The notes: generated by a model not told the origin, from the sequence alone. A stretch of DNA of 36,936 nt from Bacillota bacterium (GCA_023413555.1 JAEZPG010000069.1:1-36936), one strand, 5' to 3'; numbered from the stretch's first letter, positions 24,981-33,416 are shown. A program made the numbers and translations.

Positions 24981-25746
24981 GTCTTTGGGCGAAAATAATC
25001 TTTTTACATGCGACGTAGATAGTAATTCCTAATAGGGCTATTAATCCAATAGCTATGATCCATACTGTCTCCATATTATATCCTGTATTCTTGATAGGAA
25101 GGTCCCCACTGTAAAGTGTTTTCTCTCCATCTGAAACTGTTAACACTGAGTTGATGTATTCTTCCTTGGTTACTGGAACACTCTTGTGTTCGGAGCCATC
25201 CAATTGCTCTGTTTTTTGATAATAGGCTTCATAGTCTTTCACTATGGTTGGTTCCTTCTGTATCACCGGTTTTTCGGCTTTCCCAGGTTTCGGCTTTGCG
25301 CTTCCTAAGGGTTCCTTACCAGTTTGTGGATCTTCAGTAACGTTCGGTTCTTGACCTGCAACCGGCTCTTGACTTGCACTTGGATTCTTACTTGCTTCTG
25401 GTCCTTTGCTTGCCTCTGGGGTAGGAGATGTACCTTCCCCTGGGGTAGAAACCACCTCTGCGAGATAGCCAGATGCAACTCCAGTAGCAATGTTGGAACT
25501 TACCTTTGCCTTTGCTTTGTCCGCCTGTTCTGGTGTCAAATCAACTCCATCCGCTGACAACTTGGCCCTAAGCGCACCAAGTGCTGCAGCAGTCGCTTTG
25601 TAGTCTTTACCTCGATAATGAAAGGTCTGACTGCAATAACTTATGACTCCTGCCTCTGCAGAATTAATCTCTCCAGCAAATACATTCACCGAAGAGATTA
25701 ATATAGATGATATTGTTAGTACAGTCAACCATGCTGCCCTCTTCAT
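24967..25746 (-). CDS. Secreted, Pro-rich surface protein with C-terminal sorting-like signal
   Basis: The 259-residue protein has a signal peptide (about 1-25, ending near VNVFAG). A region of about 70 residues with a helical stretch SADGVDLTPEQADKAKAKV follows, then a low-complexity linker of Pro-Glu-Ala-Ser-Lys repeats (about 105-170). A C-terminal membrane helix (about 227-248) is followed by a lysine-rich tail. Just before the helix is LPIKNTG (216-222), which looks like a sorting motif with two extra residues relative to LPxTG. Together with the adjacent sortase gene this suggests wall anchoring. Start choice: ATG at 25746 follows AAGGAG by 10 bases; a longer frame to 25803 would run through a terminator hairpin. 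The folded domain is not recognised. Confidence 0.75.
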   Translation of the reverse strand: MKRAAWLTVLTISSILISSVNVFAGEINSAEAGVISYCSQTFHYRGKDYKATAAALGALRAKLSADGVDLTPEQADKAKAKVSSNIATGVASGYLAEVVSTPGEGTSPTPEASKGPEASKNPSASQEPVAGQEPNVTEDPQTGKEPLGSAKPKPGKAEKPVIQKEPTIVKDYEAYYQKTEQLDGSEHKSVPVTKEEYINSVLTVSDGEKTLYSGDLPIKNTGYNMETVWIIAIGLIALLGITIYVACKKIIFAQRHEKK

Positions 25747-25777
25747 CTTACTCTGACTCCTTTTAATATTTAAGAAA

Positions 25778-25801
25778 GCTCCAGACTTCTCTATCTGGAG
25801 C
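25778..25801 (-). terminator. Hairpin terminator or attenuator after the Big_2 gene
   Basis: On the minus strand GCTCCAGA and TCTGGAGC form a perfect 8-bp stem around an 8-nt loop, followed by TTTCTTA. It lies between the Big_2 stop and the next ribosome site. The T tract is short, so partial readthrough into the sortase and cps genes is likely. I see no other good promoter in this gap. Confidence 0.65.
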
Positions 25802-25830
25802 ATTCTATGGTTACTTCTAGTATATCTAAA

Positions 25831-27993
25831 CTATTTTTTAATAAACGTAGTCGCGTCTAGAATATCTCCGAGTCTATAGGCATCTTGACCTAATACTTCA
25901 CATATACTCTCTGAAAAATTATTTAATAAGTCCTTATTATAATTAAATTCATAAGTTGAACCAGTATCTGTATACTTAGCAATCGTGGAATCACCGCACT
26001 TAAATTCTGCACTCTTACAGTCTACACCTACTAATAATGTATATGTAGTAGCAAATTTAGTGAATTCAACTTTGTAGTTCTTCTCATCGGAGCTAAACTT
26101 AACGTTATTGAAGGTAAAGCTTCTATCATTTCTGGTTAAGGTAACATTAAACTCATTCGCAACAGCTGTCTTCTCTACTTTTACAGTGACAACCTCTGTT
26201 CTACTTCCAAGGGATACGGTAATCTTCTTGGTAGCACCATCATCCATACTCTCTACTGTTACAGTCTTTCCATCGATTGTCTTAGTAAAGTCCCTTGCAG
26301 TCTTCCAGCCGGTAAAGATATCATCCTTATTCCTGTCTAAGAAGCTTACCAGTCTATCAAAATATAAATCCTTATATTGTGCAAACGTCTCTGCGTTAAG
26401 GTCTCTTGTAACTTCACGATAACCTTGAGATCCATCATAGTGCATTACATAGGAAGTATTATAGTCTAAAACAATTGACTTATTCACATCATCCAATACA
26501 GTAACTGTACAAGACTTGCTTACACCATTGGCTGTTGCGGTAATCGTTGCACTACCTTCAGCAACACCAGTAACTACACCATTAATTACGGTTGCTACAT
26601 TATTATTACTTGATTTCCAAGTCACTGTCTTACTTGGACCGTATACAGAAGCCTTGATTGTAGCAGTCTGGCCTACAACAACTTCCAGGTTTGTTTGGTC
26701 TAATGAAAGTGTTGGCGCTATAACTGTAACCGTACAAGACTTAGTCACGCCATTGGCTTTTGCATAAATCGTTGCTTTGCCGGCTTTAATACCTCTTACA
26801 ACACCTTTACTGTCTACTGTTGCTATGCTACTACTACTAGAACTCCAAGTAACTGTCTGACTTGCCCCGTAAGGGTATGCTTTTAATATGTATGTTTGTG
26901 TAGGGAAAATACTTATCGTTGAATTACTCAAGGTAAGAGTAGGTGCTTTCACAGTTATCTTACAGCTTACAGTGAGACCATTTGCTTTAGCATAGATATA
27001 AGCAACTCCTGCAGCTCTAGCGGTAACTACTCCACCACTTACAGTTGCTACTTTACTATTGCTGGTAGTCCAGCTTACTGATCTACTTTTACCAACTGCA
27101 TTGCCCTTTAAAGCGTAAGTTTGATTAGGATATAAACTCAAACTTGATTTACTCAAAGTAAGGGACTGTGTTTTTACAGTTACTGTACATTTGATTGTTT
27201 TTCTACCAATCTTTGCAGTAATGGTAACTGTTCCGGCTTTTTTACCGGTTACAACACCCTTGCTGTTTACAGTTGCTACACTCTTATTACTAGAAGTCCA
27301 AGTAGCCGTCTTTGCTATACCATCAGAGTAAGCTTTTAATGTAACAGTACTCCCTGTTCCAGCTGAATAGATGGAGGCTTTCGATGCAGTAATAGCAATC
27401 GATGGAACTATTACAGTTACCTTACTGGTAGCACTTTTACCATTAGAAGTAGCTGTAATGGTCGCACTACCTTTCTTTTTAGCAGTCAAATTACCATATT
27501 TATCTACTGTAACAATCTTGGTGTTACTACTCTTCCAGGTAATCGTCTTAGAAGCCCCTTTAACAGTTGCTTTTAAGGTAGCTTTATTCTTCTCTCCTAC
27601 CGAATTAAGGGTAAGTGATTTGCTACTTAACTTAATCGATGGGTTAATTACGGTTACTTTGCACTTTGCAACTACTTTCTTATTCCTCTTAGAAGTGGCA
27701 GTAATGGTTACTGTACCTGCTTTAATGCCCTTTACAACACCTTTGCTGGTTATCGTTGCCACTTTCTTATTCGAGGTTGTCCAATTAACACTCTTGTCTG
27801 CCTTACTTGGAACAACACTTTTTACGGATAGCTTAACAGTACCTTTTACATTAATGCTTGCCTTTGTCGTATTCAAGGTAATCTTAGTTGGTGCCTTTGA
27901 TGCTGCACTAACGTTTATCATTGGTGTCACACCAAAAAGTACTAAACTGGCTGCGAGCAAAACAGCAACCATACGTTTTGTAATAGATTTCAT
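25831..27993 (-). CDS. Secreted protein with six Big_2 Ig-like repeats
   Basis: The 720-residue protein has a signal peptide (about 1-32) and six bacterial Ig-like (Big_2) repeats of roughly 80 residues from about 35 to 515. Each has the pattern W-(T/K)-S-(S/T)-N-x-x-(V/I)-(A/V)-T-(V/I), G-x-V-(T/R)-G and a closing C/S-x-(V/I)-T-V. A C-terminal domain of about 205 residues (from DDVNKSIVLDY) is not recognised. There is no wall-sorting motif, membrane anchor or SLH domain, so it is released or held by its repeats. Start choice: ATG at 27993 follows AAAGGAGG by five bases; the ATG at 28014 lies upstream of that site. A strong promoter sits 115 bp upstream and a terminator hairpin follows, so it may be expressed more than the genes behind it. 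Confidence 0.88.
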   Translation of the reverse strand: MKSITKRMVAVLLAASLVLFGVTPMINVSAASKAPTKITLNTTKASINVKGTVKLSVKSVVPSKADKSVNWTTSNKKVATITSKGVVKGIKAGTVTITATSKRNKKVVAKCKVTVINPSIKLSSKSLTLNSVGEKNKATLKATVKGASKTITWKSSNTKIVTVDKYGNLTAKKKGSATITATSNGKSATSKVTVIVPSIAITASKASIYSAGTGSTVTLKAYSDGIAKTATWTSSNKSVATVNSKGVVTGKKAGTVTITAKIGRKTIKCTVTVKTQSLTLSKSSLSLYPNQTYALKGNAVGKSRSVSWTTSNSKVATVSGGVVTARAAGVAYIYAKANGLTVSCKITVKAPTLTLSNSTISIFPTQTYILKAYPYGASQTVTWSSSSSSIATVDSKGVVRGIKAGKATIYAKANGVTKSCTVTVIAPTLSLDQTNLEVVVGQTATIKASVYGPSKTVTWKSSNNNVATVINGVVTGVAEGSATITATANGVSKSCTVTVLDDVNKSIVLDYNTSYVMHYDGSQGYREVTRDLNAETFAQYKDLYFDRLVSFLDRNKDDIFTGWKTARDFTKTIDGKTVTVESMDDGATKKITVSLGSRTEVVTVKVEKTAVANEFNVTLTRNDRSFTFNNVKFSSDEKNYKVEFTKFATTYTLLVGVDCKSAEFKCGDSTIAKYTDTGSTYEFNYNKDLLNNFSESICEVLGQDAYRLGDILDATTFIKK
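26480..27900 (-). repeat. Six tandem Big_2 repeat units inside the gene
   Basis: The coding DNA repeats with a unit of about 230-260 bp. Units 5 and 6 share long near-identical stretches, such as those encoding TKSCTVTV and SKSCTVTV, while the first units are more diverged. This pattern indicates past duplication of Ig modules. Homology-driven copy-number change between strains is plausible. Confidence 0.7.
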
Positions 27994-28014
27994 ATTTGCC
28001 TCCTTTGTTATCAT

Positions 28015-28311
28015 GTTATAGCTTATAAAACTGGCTGTGTGTCATATACATAATAGACTTTATCATGATTTATTATAGAAAATTCTGGCACAAGTCGATT
28101 AAATTGATTATACCATTATCTGTCATATTAGTCAATAAACTGTTATTTTTTTGTATATTGTTTGTATTTTATACATATATGAATAGATGATTCCTAATAT
28201 CAGAATAAGAAGGATAGAAGTTCCCTAATTTGCCTTGGCGCTTCCATCTCCATAGGCTTATCCGCTATGTCCGGAAGTATATGTGTATAATAATACAACT
28301 ATTTTAAATAA
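28015..28311 (-). promoter_or_regulatory. Upstream region of the Big_2 gene, with a strong promoter
   Basis: The gap contains the promoter listed next and an untranslated leader of about 105 bases without a known riboswitch pattern. Further upstream, a 17-codon frame ATG 28253 to TGA 28200 (MEMEAPRQIRELLSFLF) has no ribosome site and may be a decayed gene end. I see no established gene. Confidence 0.4.
28107..28135 (-). promoter_or_regulatory. SigA-type promoter of the Big_2/polysaccharide operon
   Basis: On the minus strand TTGACT (28130-28135) and TATAAT (28107-28112) are separated by 17 bp, with TG before the -10 giving an extended -10 (TGGTATAAT). This is the best promoter in the window. 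Transcription would begin near 28100, about 107 bases before the Big_2 start codon. Confidence 0.8.
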
Positions 28312-28347
28312 AAAACCGCAAAAACATTTTACAGTTTTCACGGTTTT
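28312..28347 (-). terminator. Intrinsic terminator of the hydrogenase operon
   Basis: On the minus strand, AAAACCGTGAAAAC pairs with GTTTTTGCGGTTTT (14 bp, two G-U pairs) around an 8-nt loop, followed by TTATTT. It lies 46 bp after the hydrogenase stop and separates it from the Big_2 promoter. Confidence 0.8.
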
Positions 28348-28392
28348 CTTATAATCTTATTCATGATTCTATTATATTAAAATATTGCTTAC

Positions 28393-29847
28393 TTATTTTC
28401 TATGAGTCGCTATTTTTATCTCCCCATATGCCTTTAAAGCATCCTCGATTCCTCTTCCATCAGCCTCACCAAGCAGGGTTTCTCTGTCTTTTTTTGCAAG
28501 TGGTCCTCTTTGTACATTGCCTGGTCCATTCATACAGCCACCTTCACAGACCATACCTTCCATAAAATCCTCTGGAAGTCTTCCTAGCTTCAACAGCATC
28601 AGTGCTTTTTTGCACTCTGCTGCCCCATTTGCCTGACAAACAGTGACATCTGTTGCCTTTCCCATTTCCTCCATGGCTTCAATCACAGCTTTTGTCACGC
28701 CACCTGCCTGGGAGAAGCGTTTGCCATAGATGCTGGCTTGTTGTTTTTTCCCTTGATAATCTGACAAATCAATCTTCTTGGCACGAAACATAGCACTTAA
28801 CTCCTCAAAGGTAAGGGCATAATCAGCACTGTCTTGGGCAACGCTGTCTAAGACCTCTCCCTTTTTGGCAATACAAGGACCTATAAATACCACAATAGCA
28901 TCAGGATCCTTCGCTTTAATCAGCCTTGCCGTAGCTGCCATAGGAGATACGGTGGTAGATACGCGTTCTAAGAGTTCTGGATAATGCTTCTTAATCATAT
29001 TCACAAAGGCAGGGCAACAGGAGGTAGTCATTTTCTTATTCTCTTGGTAAGCCTCAAGCCATTCTTCCGCTTCACTTTTTGCTACAATATCGCCACCTAA
29101 GGCAACCTCATACATATCCTTAAAACCGAGGGCCTTTAGACCTTCTGTTAGCACGCCAATAGACGCATTTTTCCCAAACTGACCTTCTATCGCTGGAGCC
29201 ACACAGGCATAGACCGGATGGTCACTTGCCAGGTATTTTATGACATCTACCATAAAAGATCGGTCTGAAATCGCTCCAAACGGACAATCCTTAATACATG
29301 CGCCACATTGAATGCATTTATCCTCATCGATGATTACAATATTATTCTCATCCATGGAAATGGCATCCACCGGACAGCTTCTTTTACATGGCCGCATTAG
29401 GTCTGCAATGGCATTATATGGGCACTCTTTCGCACATTTGCCACATTCCTTACAGTGGTCCGGGTCGATATAAGCACGGTCCTTGGTCATGGAGATCGCT
29501 CCAAAGTTACAGGCCTCCTGGCAACGTTTGCTGACACATTTCTGGCAGTTGTCAGTTACAGTAAAACGGGTAATGGGACAACCTTCACAAGCAGAGTTGA
29601 TTACTTGTACAATGTTTTTGTTATCCTTGTTGGCAAGTGGAGACAAGCCTTCAGCCAGACGGACTCTTTGGCGGATGATCTCTCTTTCCTTATAGATACA
29701 GCAACGGAATCTGGCCTGTGGACCGGGAATCATATCGTAAGGAATCTGATCTCTTCGTTCCTGCAGTTTGCCATTAAACGCTGCCTTCGCAACGGAATAA
29801 AGCACCTCATGTTTTATACTTCCAAGTCTAGCGTTCTCTTCAAGCAT
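28393..29847 (-). CDS. [FeFe]-hydrogenase, ferredoxin-type, probably group B
   Basis: The 484-residue protein has a cysteine-rich N-terminal segment, then ferredoxin-like CxxCxxCxxxCP clusters at about 132-142 and 178-188, and a hydrogenase H-cluster domain. The three active-site motifs are TSCCPAF (275-281), GPCIAKKGE (324-331, where group A has MPCxxKxxE) and EGMVCEGGCMNGPG (430-443). These cysteines bind the H-cluster, so it is probably catalytic, making H2 from reduced ferredoxin or the reverse. The variant L2 motif is what suggests group B. ATG at 29847 follows GGAGG at eight bases. It is the last gene of a four-gene operon with a clear terminator behind it. Confidence 0.88.
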   Translation of the reverse strand: MLEENARLGSIKHEVLYSVAKAAFNGKLQERRDQIPYDMIPGPQARFRCCIYKEREIIRQRVRLAEGLSPLANKDNKNIVQVINSACEGCPITRFTVTDNCQKCVSKRCQEACNFGAISMTKDRAYIDPDHCKECGKCAKECPYNAIADLMRPCKRSCPVDAISMDENNIVIIDEDKCIQCGACIKDCPFGAISDRSFMVDVIKYLASDHPVYACVAPAIEGQFGKNASIGVLTEGLKALGFKDMYEVALGGDIVAKSEAEEWLEAYQENKKMTTSCCPAFVNMIKKHYPELLERVSTTVSPMAATARLIKAKDPDAIVVFIGPCIAKKGEVLDSVAQDSADYALTFEELSAMFRAKKIDLSDYQGKKQQASIYGKRFSQAGGVTKAVIEAMEEMGKATDVTVCQANGAAECKKALMLLKLGRLPEDFMEGMVCEGGCMNGPGNVQRGPLAKKDRETLLGEADGRGIEDALKAYGEIKIATHRK

Positions 29848-29917
29848 GGTAAATCCTCCATTTTCTACTAACGATGTTCGTCGTCATCAATCCTGCCGAA
29901 AAACGGCTCATTTATGC

Positions 29918-31090
29918 TTAATAATAACTTATTACACATTCTTTCCCCATCTTCTTCACAACTTCCTGCATCTGCTTTATCAGATTCATTCGTATACTTA
30001 AATCAAACGGCAAATCCGGATTCTGATGTGCCACATTGATTGCTTTACCTACATACAGGTGTAAATCCGTACAGTCCTCTATCAATGTCTTGGCTATCAG
30101 GGATGCTCCATTTTTTTCATCTAATACAGTGAAGAAGTTCTCATCGATATCCCCCTTCTCATACTGCCTCAGCAGGGTAAGGGTTCTGGACAAGGTCAAT
30201 ACACCCTCTGTGACCAGATCAATGCCCTCAATATGAGCGATTGGTGGAATATTAGGATCAATATAATTCAGATCGGTGACAATTTTTCTTTTGGTTTCTC
30301 TTGCTACGATATTGGCAGTGGTGCCACCACAGACAATGGTAGTCGCATCTCCTGCCATAAAATCAAGGACGGCTCTAGTGTCGTCCTCTTTTCTTATCGG
30401 TGGTCCGGTAAGTATATGTACCACCTTTTTGTTAATGATCTTGGCCACCGCAACTGTGGTATCATCACCTGGAGACTGCATATATAAATCATCACAGGCC
30501 TTAGACAAGGTATTGGCCATACGATTTGCGGTAAATGCAGTTGTTAAGTGTGACTTGGCGTACTCAGCCACATTCACCCAATCCCAACCGAAATTCAGAA
30601 TCTTTCCAACACCGGCATGTATGACGCCATCACTAAAGAGGATAAAATAATCCCCTAAGCGCACATGGAATCGATATTCCCTGATATTCTTATCCCGAAT
30701 CACCCGTTCTTCATAGGGTAGGTTTACAATATTGCCCTCTCTTAGACAGATACAGCTTGGATTATCAAATTCCACCAGGTAAGCTTCCCCGGAATGGAAG
30801 ATTTGCAGAATACTGAAGGTGGAATAGGCAACCTGGCGTACCTTACAGACTGGCAGAGTCATGGCTATGGTCTCCACACAGTCGTCTAGGCCAGCCCCAT
30901 TTACCAGCATAGTTCCTAGAATTTTTCCGGTCAGGGTGGCCAGGATATTGGCTTTTACTCCACTTCCCATTCCATCCGTCAAAATAAGAATGTCAGAGTC
31001 CGGTGTTTTTATTATCTCTACCTTGTCACCGCACAACTCCTCGTTATGTTTATTTAAGCTTTTATAAGATATCTCTACATTAATTCCCAT
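29918..31090 (-). CDS. SpoIIE-type PP2C phosphatase
   Basis: The 390-residue protein has a PP2C/SpoIIE domain: ILTDGMGSGVKANILATLTG near residue 35, VAYSTFSILQIF, RLGDYFILFSDGVIHAGVG and PGDDTTVAVAKI. These carry the metal-binding aspartates of serine/threonine phosphatases. The C-terminal half (from about residue 230, VHILTGPPIRKEDD) is of no family I recognise. Start choice: ATG at 31090 follows AAAGG by nine bases; a TTG at 31135 overlapping the previous stop is less likely. It lies directly after the PAS-containing hydrogenase homologue. In other Firmicutes such phosphatases accompany sensory hydrogenases and are presumed to pass the signal on by dephosphorylation. Its target is unknown. 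Confidence 0.88.
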   Translation of the reverse strand: MGINVEISYKSLNKHNEELCGDKVEIIKTPDSDILILTDGMGSGVKANILATLTGKILGTMLVNGAGLDDCVETIAMTLPVCKVRQVAYSTFSILQIFHSGEAYLVEFDNPSCICLREGNIVNLPYEERVIRDKNIREYRFHVRLGDYFILFSDGVIHAGVGKILNFGWDWVNVAEYAKSHLTTAFTANRMANTLSKACDDLYMQSPGDDTTVAVAKIINKKVVHILTGPPIRKEDDTRAVLDFMAGDATTIVCGGTTANIVARETKRKIVTDLNYIDPNIPPIAHIEGIDLVTEGVLTLSRTLTLLRQYEKGDIDENFFTVLDEKNGASLIAKTLIEDCTDLHLYVGKAINVAHQNPDLPFDLSIRMNLIKQMQEVVKKMGKECVISYY

Positions 31091-31131
31091 AGAAACCAAC
31101 CTTTCTAGCCCATCTCTTGTTCTGTCCGTTA

Positions 31132-32907
31132 TCAATAGTCTTCTGGTCCTTTACCATGCATGATAATTGGTTGTATTTTCTTCTCTTCTGTCAGATTACC
31201 ATCATATAAAATCGTATCTCTTAATTTAGTCAGGGTAACCTTGGTCTCAGCCGTGGTTTCTCCCAAGAGGCCAGCAATTTCCTGAGCAACCATCATCTGT
31301 TTGTCGATGACCTTCTGGGCCATTTCTATGGTCTCCATTTTCACCTGGTACGCTTTTCTTTTCTTCTCTTCATCCTCTGTGATATCTACCATAATGCCAA
31401 GAACTCCGTCTAGATCTGGCACATAGACAATATTCTGCAGGGTAGTCACCCCGTATTCATCATAGGTAACCGTTTTCCCCAAAAGACTATTATGGGTATG
31501 AAGGACATATTCAAAATCTCTATGATCAATAATCTCATACAAGTATTTCTGTTTGGCTTCGGCAGGGGTTACACGAAAATACTGTTCAGCACCTACATTA
31601 TATTCAATAATCTTCATTTCAGCATCTACCATAATAATGGCATTAGGTGTGATATCTAACACCACGTTGGCCATGGAGCTGGCTCTGTCATGCATATAAG
31701 GAATGCACATGCTAAGCTCTGCCTTGCCCTGGTAAACCGCAATGGCTTTCTCCCGGCAAGAACTGTAGCCACAAGCTCCGCAATTAAACTCATGGGAGGC
31801 ATCTATCTTACCAATCTTTTTTAATATCTCTCGAATCTGGACATCAGTTGGAATCTTATCCTCGTTCTTACGCGGAAGGAATTGTTTATGAAGCTTTAAT
31901 TCTTCATGTTTAAAATACTCCTCTTCCTCCGCAGGTTTCTTCGAAATATTTTCTTCCATATCGAGCTTCACTTTAAACCGAGAAATGCCCGAGGTATCAA
32001 CAGCTGGCCCTTTGATACAGCCACCATTACATACATTGAGCTCGATAAAGCTATCTGTCACTTCGCCTTTTTCCATACTCTTAAGAAGTTCCATACAGTT
32101 GTTAATGCCATGAACATAGAATTTGTGGTAGTGATCTTCACTACCTGAGGCTACAACAGAGGAAATAACCCCGCTAGTGATTGGATACAGACGGTTTACC
32201 TCAGGACTCGGATTGTCGAAAGGTTGTTCCGTAAGAAGATCTAGTTCAATGCCTTCTTCCTTCATCCAGTCCTCTAACTCAGTAAAATTAATGACAGCGT
32301 CTACTGCTCCGGCTGTTCTTGAGTCTGACAATGCTTCTCTCTTCTTGGCGATGCAAGGTCCTAAGAATACCACCTTCACATCCGGTCCCAACTCTTCTTT
32401 AATGAGTTTACCGTGGGCTACCATTGGGGATACCACCGGTGCCATAAACCGAGTCAAGCTAGGGAAATAAATCTCTATCAGATCATTGGCGCTTGGACAA
32501 CAGGTAGTGATGATATTGCGCATGGTGCCTTCTTTCAATAGTTTCTGGTATTCACGGGTCACTAAAACAGCCCCCTCGGAGGTCTCTCTGACCTGATAGA
32601 AGCCTAATTGTTTTAACCCATTTACCACTTGGCCAGCCTTCTTAAAATGCATAATACCTAAGTAGGAAGGCGCCAGGGAAATGATTGTTTTATATCCATG
32701 TTTAATAAAATCTTTCACCTTATCTAAATCACTAATCAAAGTCTTTGCATTTTGTGGGCACGCATCCAGACAATGACCGCATAAAATGCATTTATCATTG
32801 AGAATCTGCGCTTGTTGGTTTTTGACGACAATCGCTTTAACTTCACAGATCCGTACGCATTTATAGCAATTTTTACACTGTGCTTCTTTAAAGCCGATAA
32901 CGTTCAT
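31132..32907 (-). CDS. Sensory [FeFe]-hydrogenase homologue with PAS domain (HydS-like, group C)
   Basis: The 591-residue protein has two N-terminal [4Fe-4S] motifs (C11/C14/C17/C21 and C40/C43/C46/C50), then a hydrogenase-like domain with TTCCPSA (134-140), GPCIAKKRE (183-191) and ELNVCNGGCIKGP (299-311). A further Fe-S motif follows (C386, C389, C394, C411), then a PAS domain (about 420-525) and a helical C-terminal tail. This order is that of group C sensory hydrogenases, which are thought to sense H2 or redox state. The start ATG overlaps the previous stop by one base (TAATG) with GGAGG eight bases before, so translation is coupled. The next gene is a SpoIIE phosphatase, consistent with an H2-signalling relay. 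Confidence 0.9.
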   Translation of the reverse strand: MNVIGFKEAQCKNCYKCVRICEVKAIVVKNQQAQILNDKCILCGHCLDACPQNAKTLISDLDKVKDFIKHGYKTIISLAPSYLGIMHFKKAGQVVNGLKQLGFYQVRETSEGAVLVTREYQKLLKEGTMRNIITTCCPSANDLIEIYFPSLTRFMAPVVSPMVAHGKLIKEELGPDVKVVFLGPCIAKKREALSDSRTAGAVDAVINFTELEDWMKEEGIELDLLTEQPFDNPSPEVNRLYPITSGVISSVVASGSEDHYHKFYVHGINNCMELLKSMEKGEVTDSFIELNVCNGGCIKGPAVDTSGISRFKVKLDMEENISKKPAEEEEYFKHEELKLHKQFLPRKNEDKIPTDVQIREILKKIGKIDASHEFNCGACGYSSCREKAIAVYQGKAELSMCIPYMHDRASSMANVVLDITPNAIIMVDAEMKIIEYNVGAEQYFRVTPAEAKQKYLYEIIDHRDFEYVLHTHNSLLGKTVTYDEYGVTTLQNIVYVPDLDGVLGIMVDITEDEEKKRKAYQVKMETIEMAQKVIDKQMMVAQEIAGLLGETTAETKVTLTKLRDTILYDGNLTEEKKIQPIIMHGKGPEDY

Positions 32908-33149
32908 TATGTAAGCCTCCTAAGTACCTGTTGGTAGAAAAAGGTTTCGGTATCTTTTGGGGATAAGGAAAATAGCTCTTCGTCTATCTTAACACACACT
33001 CCATTGACACACTGACCCATACAAAAAGAGCCATTCAGTTCCACTTTATCCTGTAAACTTTCTTTCTCTAGCAATTCCTGCAGTTTCTTCACAATCTCTC
33101 TGGAACCTTTAAGATGGCAAGAACTTCCAATACATACGGTTATATTCAC
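32907..33149 (-). CDS. Thioredoxin-like [2Fe-2S] ferredoxin (NuoE C-terminal type)
   Basis: This 80-residue protein has the [2Fe-2S] pattern C6-x4-C11 and C43-x3-C47, as in the C-terminal domain of NuoE/HydC. An extra cysteine, C52, follows. Such small proteins carry electrons between NADH- or ferredoxin-linked partners and hydrogenases. The start codon is GTG at 33149, preceded by TAGGAGGTGTAATA, a strong site. It is the first gene of the operon and overlaps the next by one base. Coverage of the family is complete for a stand-alone domain. Confidence 0.88.
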   Translation of the reverse strand: MNITVCIGSSCHLKGSREIVKKLQELLEKESLQDKVELNGSFCMGQCVNGVCVKIDEELFSLSPKDTETFFYQQVLRRLT

Positions 33150-33265
33150 TATTACACCTCCTATAGGCAGATTTAATGTTGAGATTTTATATTTCTATAA
33201 ACATGCAAAAGTGAGCCTTTAGAGCTATGAATTCAAGAGCTAATGAGTTTAAGTTCTCAAGGCCT

Positions 33266-33283
33266 TTGTTAATATTTTATCAT
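33266..33283. promoter_or_regulatory. Candidate Rex-type operator
   Basis: The 18-bp site TTGTTAA-TATT-TTATCAT fits the clostridial Rex consensus TTGTTAA-N4-TTAACAA, with a perfect left half and two mismatches in the right half. It covers the likely -10 of the hydrogenase operon. Rex represses fermentation and hydrogenase genes at low NADH/NAD+ in clostridia. The match is partial, so this is a hypothesis. Confidence 0.35.
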
Positions 33284-33302
33284 ACTTTAGGAAGGAAATA
33301 AA
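33274..33302 (-). promoter_or_regulatory. Candidate promoter of the hydrogenase operon
   Basis: On the minus strand, TGATAAAAT (extended -10, TAAAAT at 33274-33279) has a weak -35 TTTATT at 33297-33302 with a 17-bp spacer. Transcription would start near 33267, giving a leader of about 118 bases. Within that leader, two near-repeats of GAGCTATGAATTCAA lie at about 33221-33252, around the palindrome TGAATTCA. I see no gene in 33150-33416. Confidence 0.35.
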
Positions 33303-33364
33303 GAGAAAGGATGAAAAGATACAAATTGTATGAAAAGAAAAACATGGAAAGGAAGAATGAATAA

Positions 33365-33403
33365 GGATGTAGAAGTGAGCTAAGGTATCTCATTTCTTCA
33401 TCC
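33365..33403 (-). terminator. Imperfect hairpin after the MacB-like gene
   Basis: On the minus strand GGATGAAGAAATGAG and CTCACTTCTACATCC pair over 15 bp with two mismatches around a 9-nt loop. TTATTCATTC follows instead of a clean T tract. It lies 14 bp after the stop at 33417 and could end the ABC-transporter operon, but weakly. Confidence 0.4.
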
Positions 33404-33416
33404 TTTCCCATCTCAA

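Noticed and set aside
26480..27900. Repeated DNA that might be a CRISPR array
   Set aside because: Repeats are about 240 bp, diverged and in coding frame of Ig-like modules; no short identical repeats with spacers.
27371..28021. 216-codon plus-strand frame opposite the Big_2 gene
   Set aside because: Repetitive hydrophobic shadow of the Ig repeats on the other strand, with no ribosome site.
28200..28253. 17-codon minus-strand frame MEMEAPRQIRELLSFLF
   Set aside because: No ribosome site; could be a decayed gene end, but too short to support.
29848..29917. Short GCCG/CGGC hairpin between phosphatase and hydrogenase genes
   Set aside because: Only a 4-bp stem with no T tract; too weak for a terminator or processing site claim.
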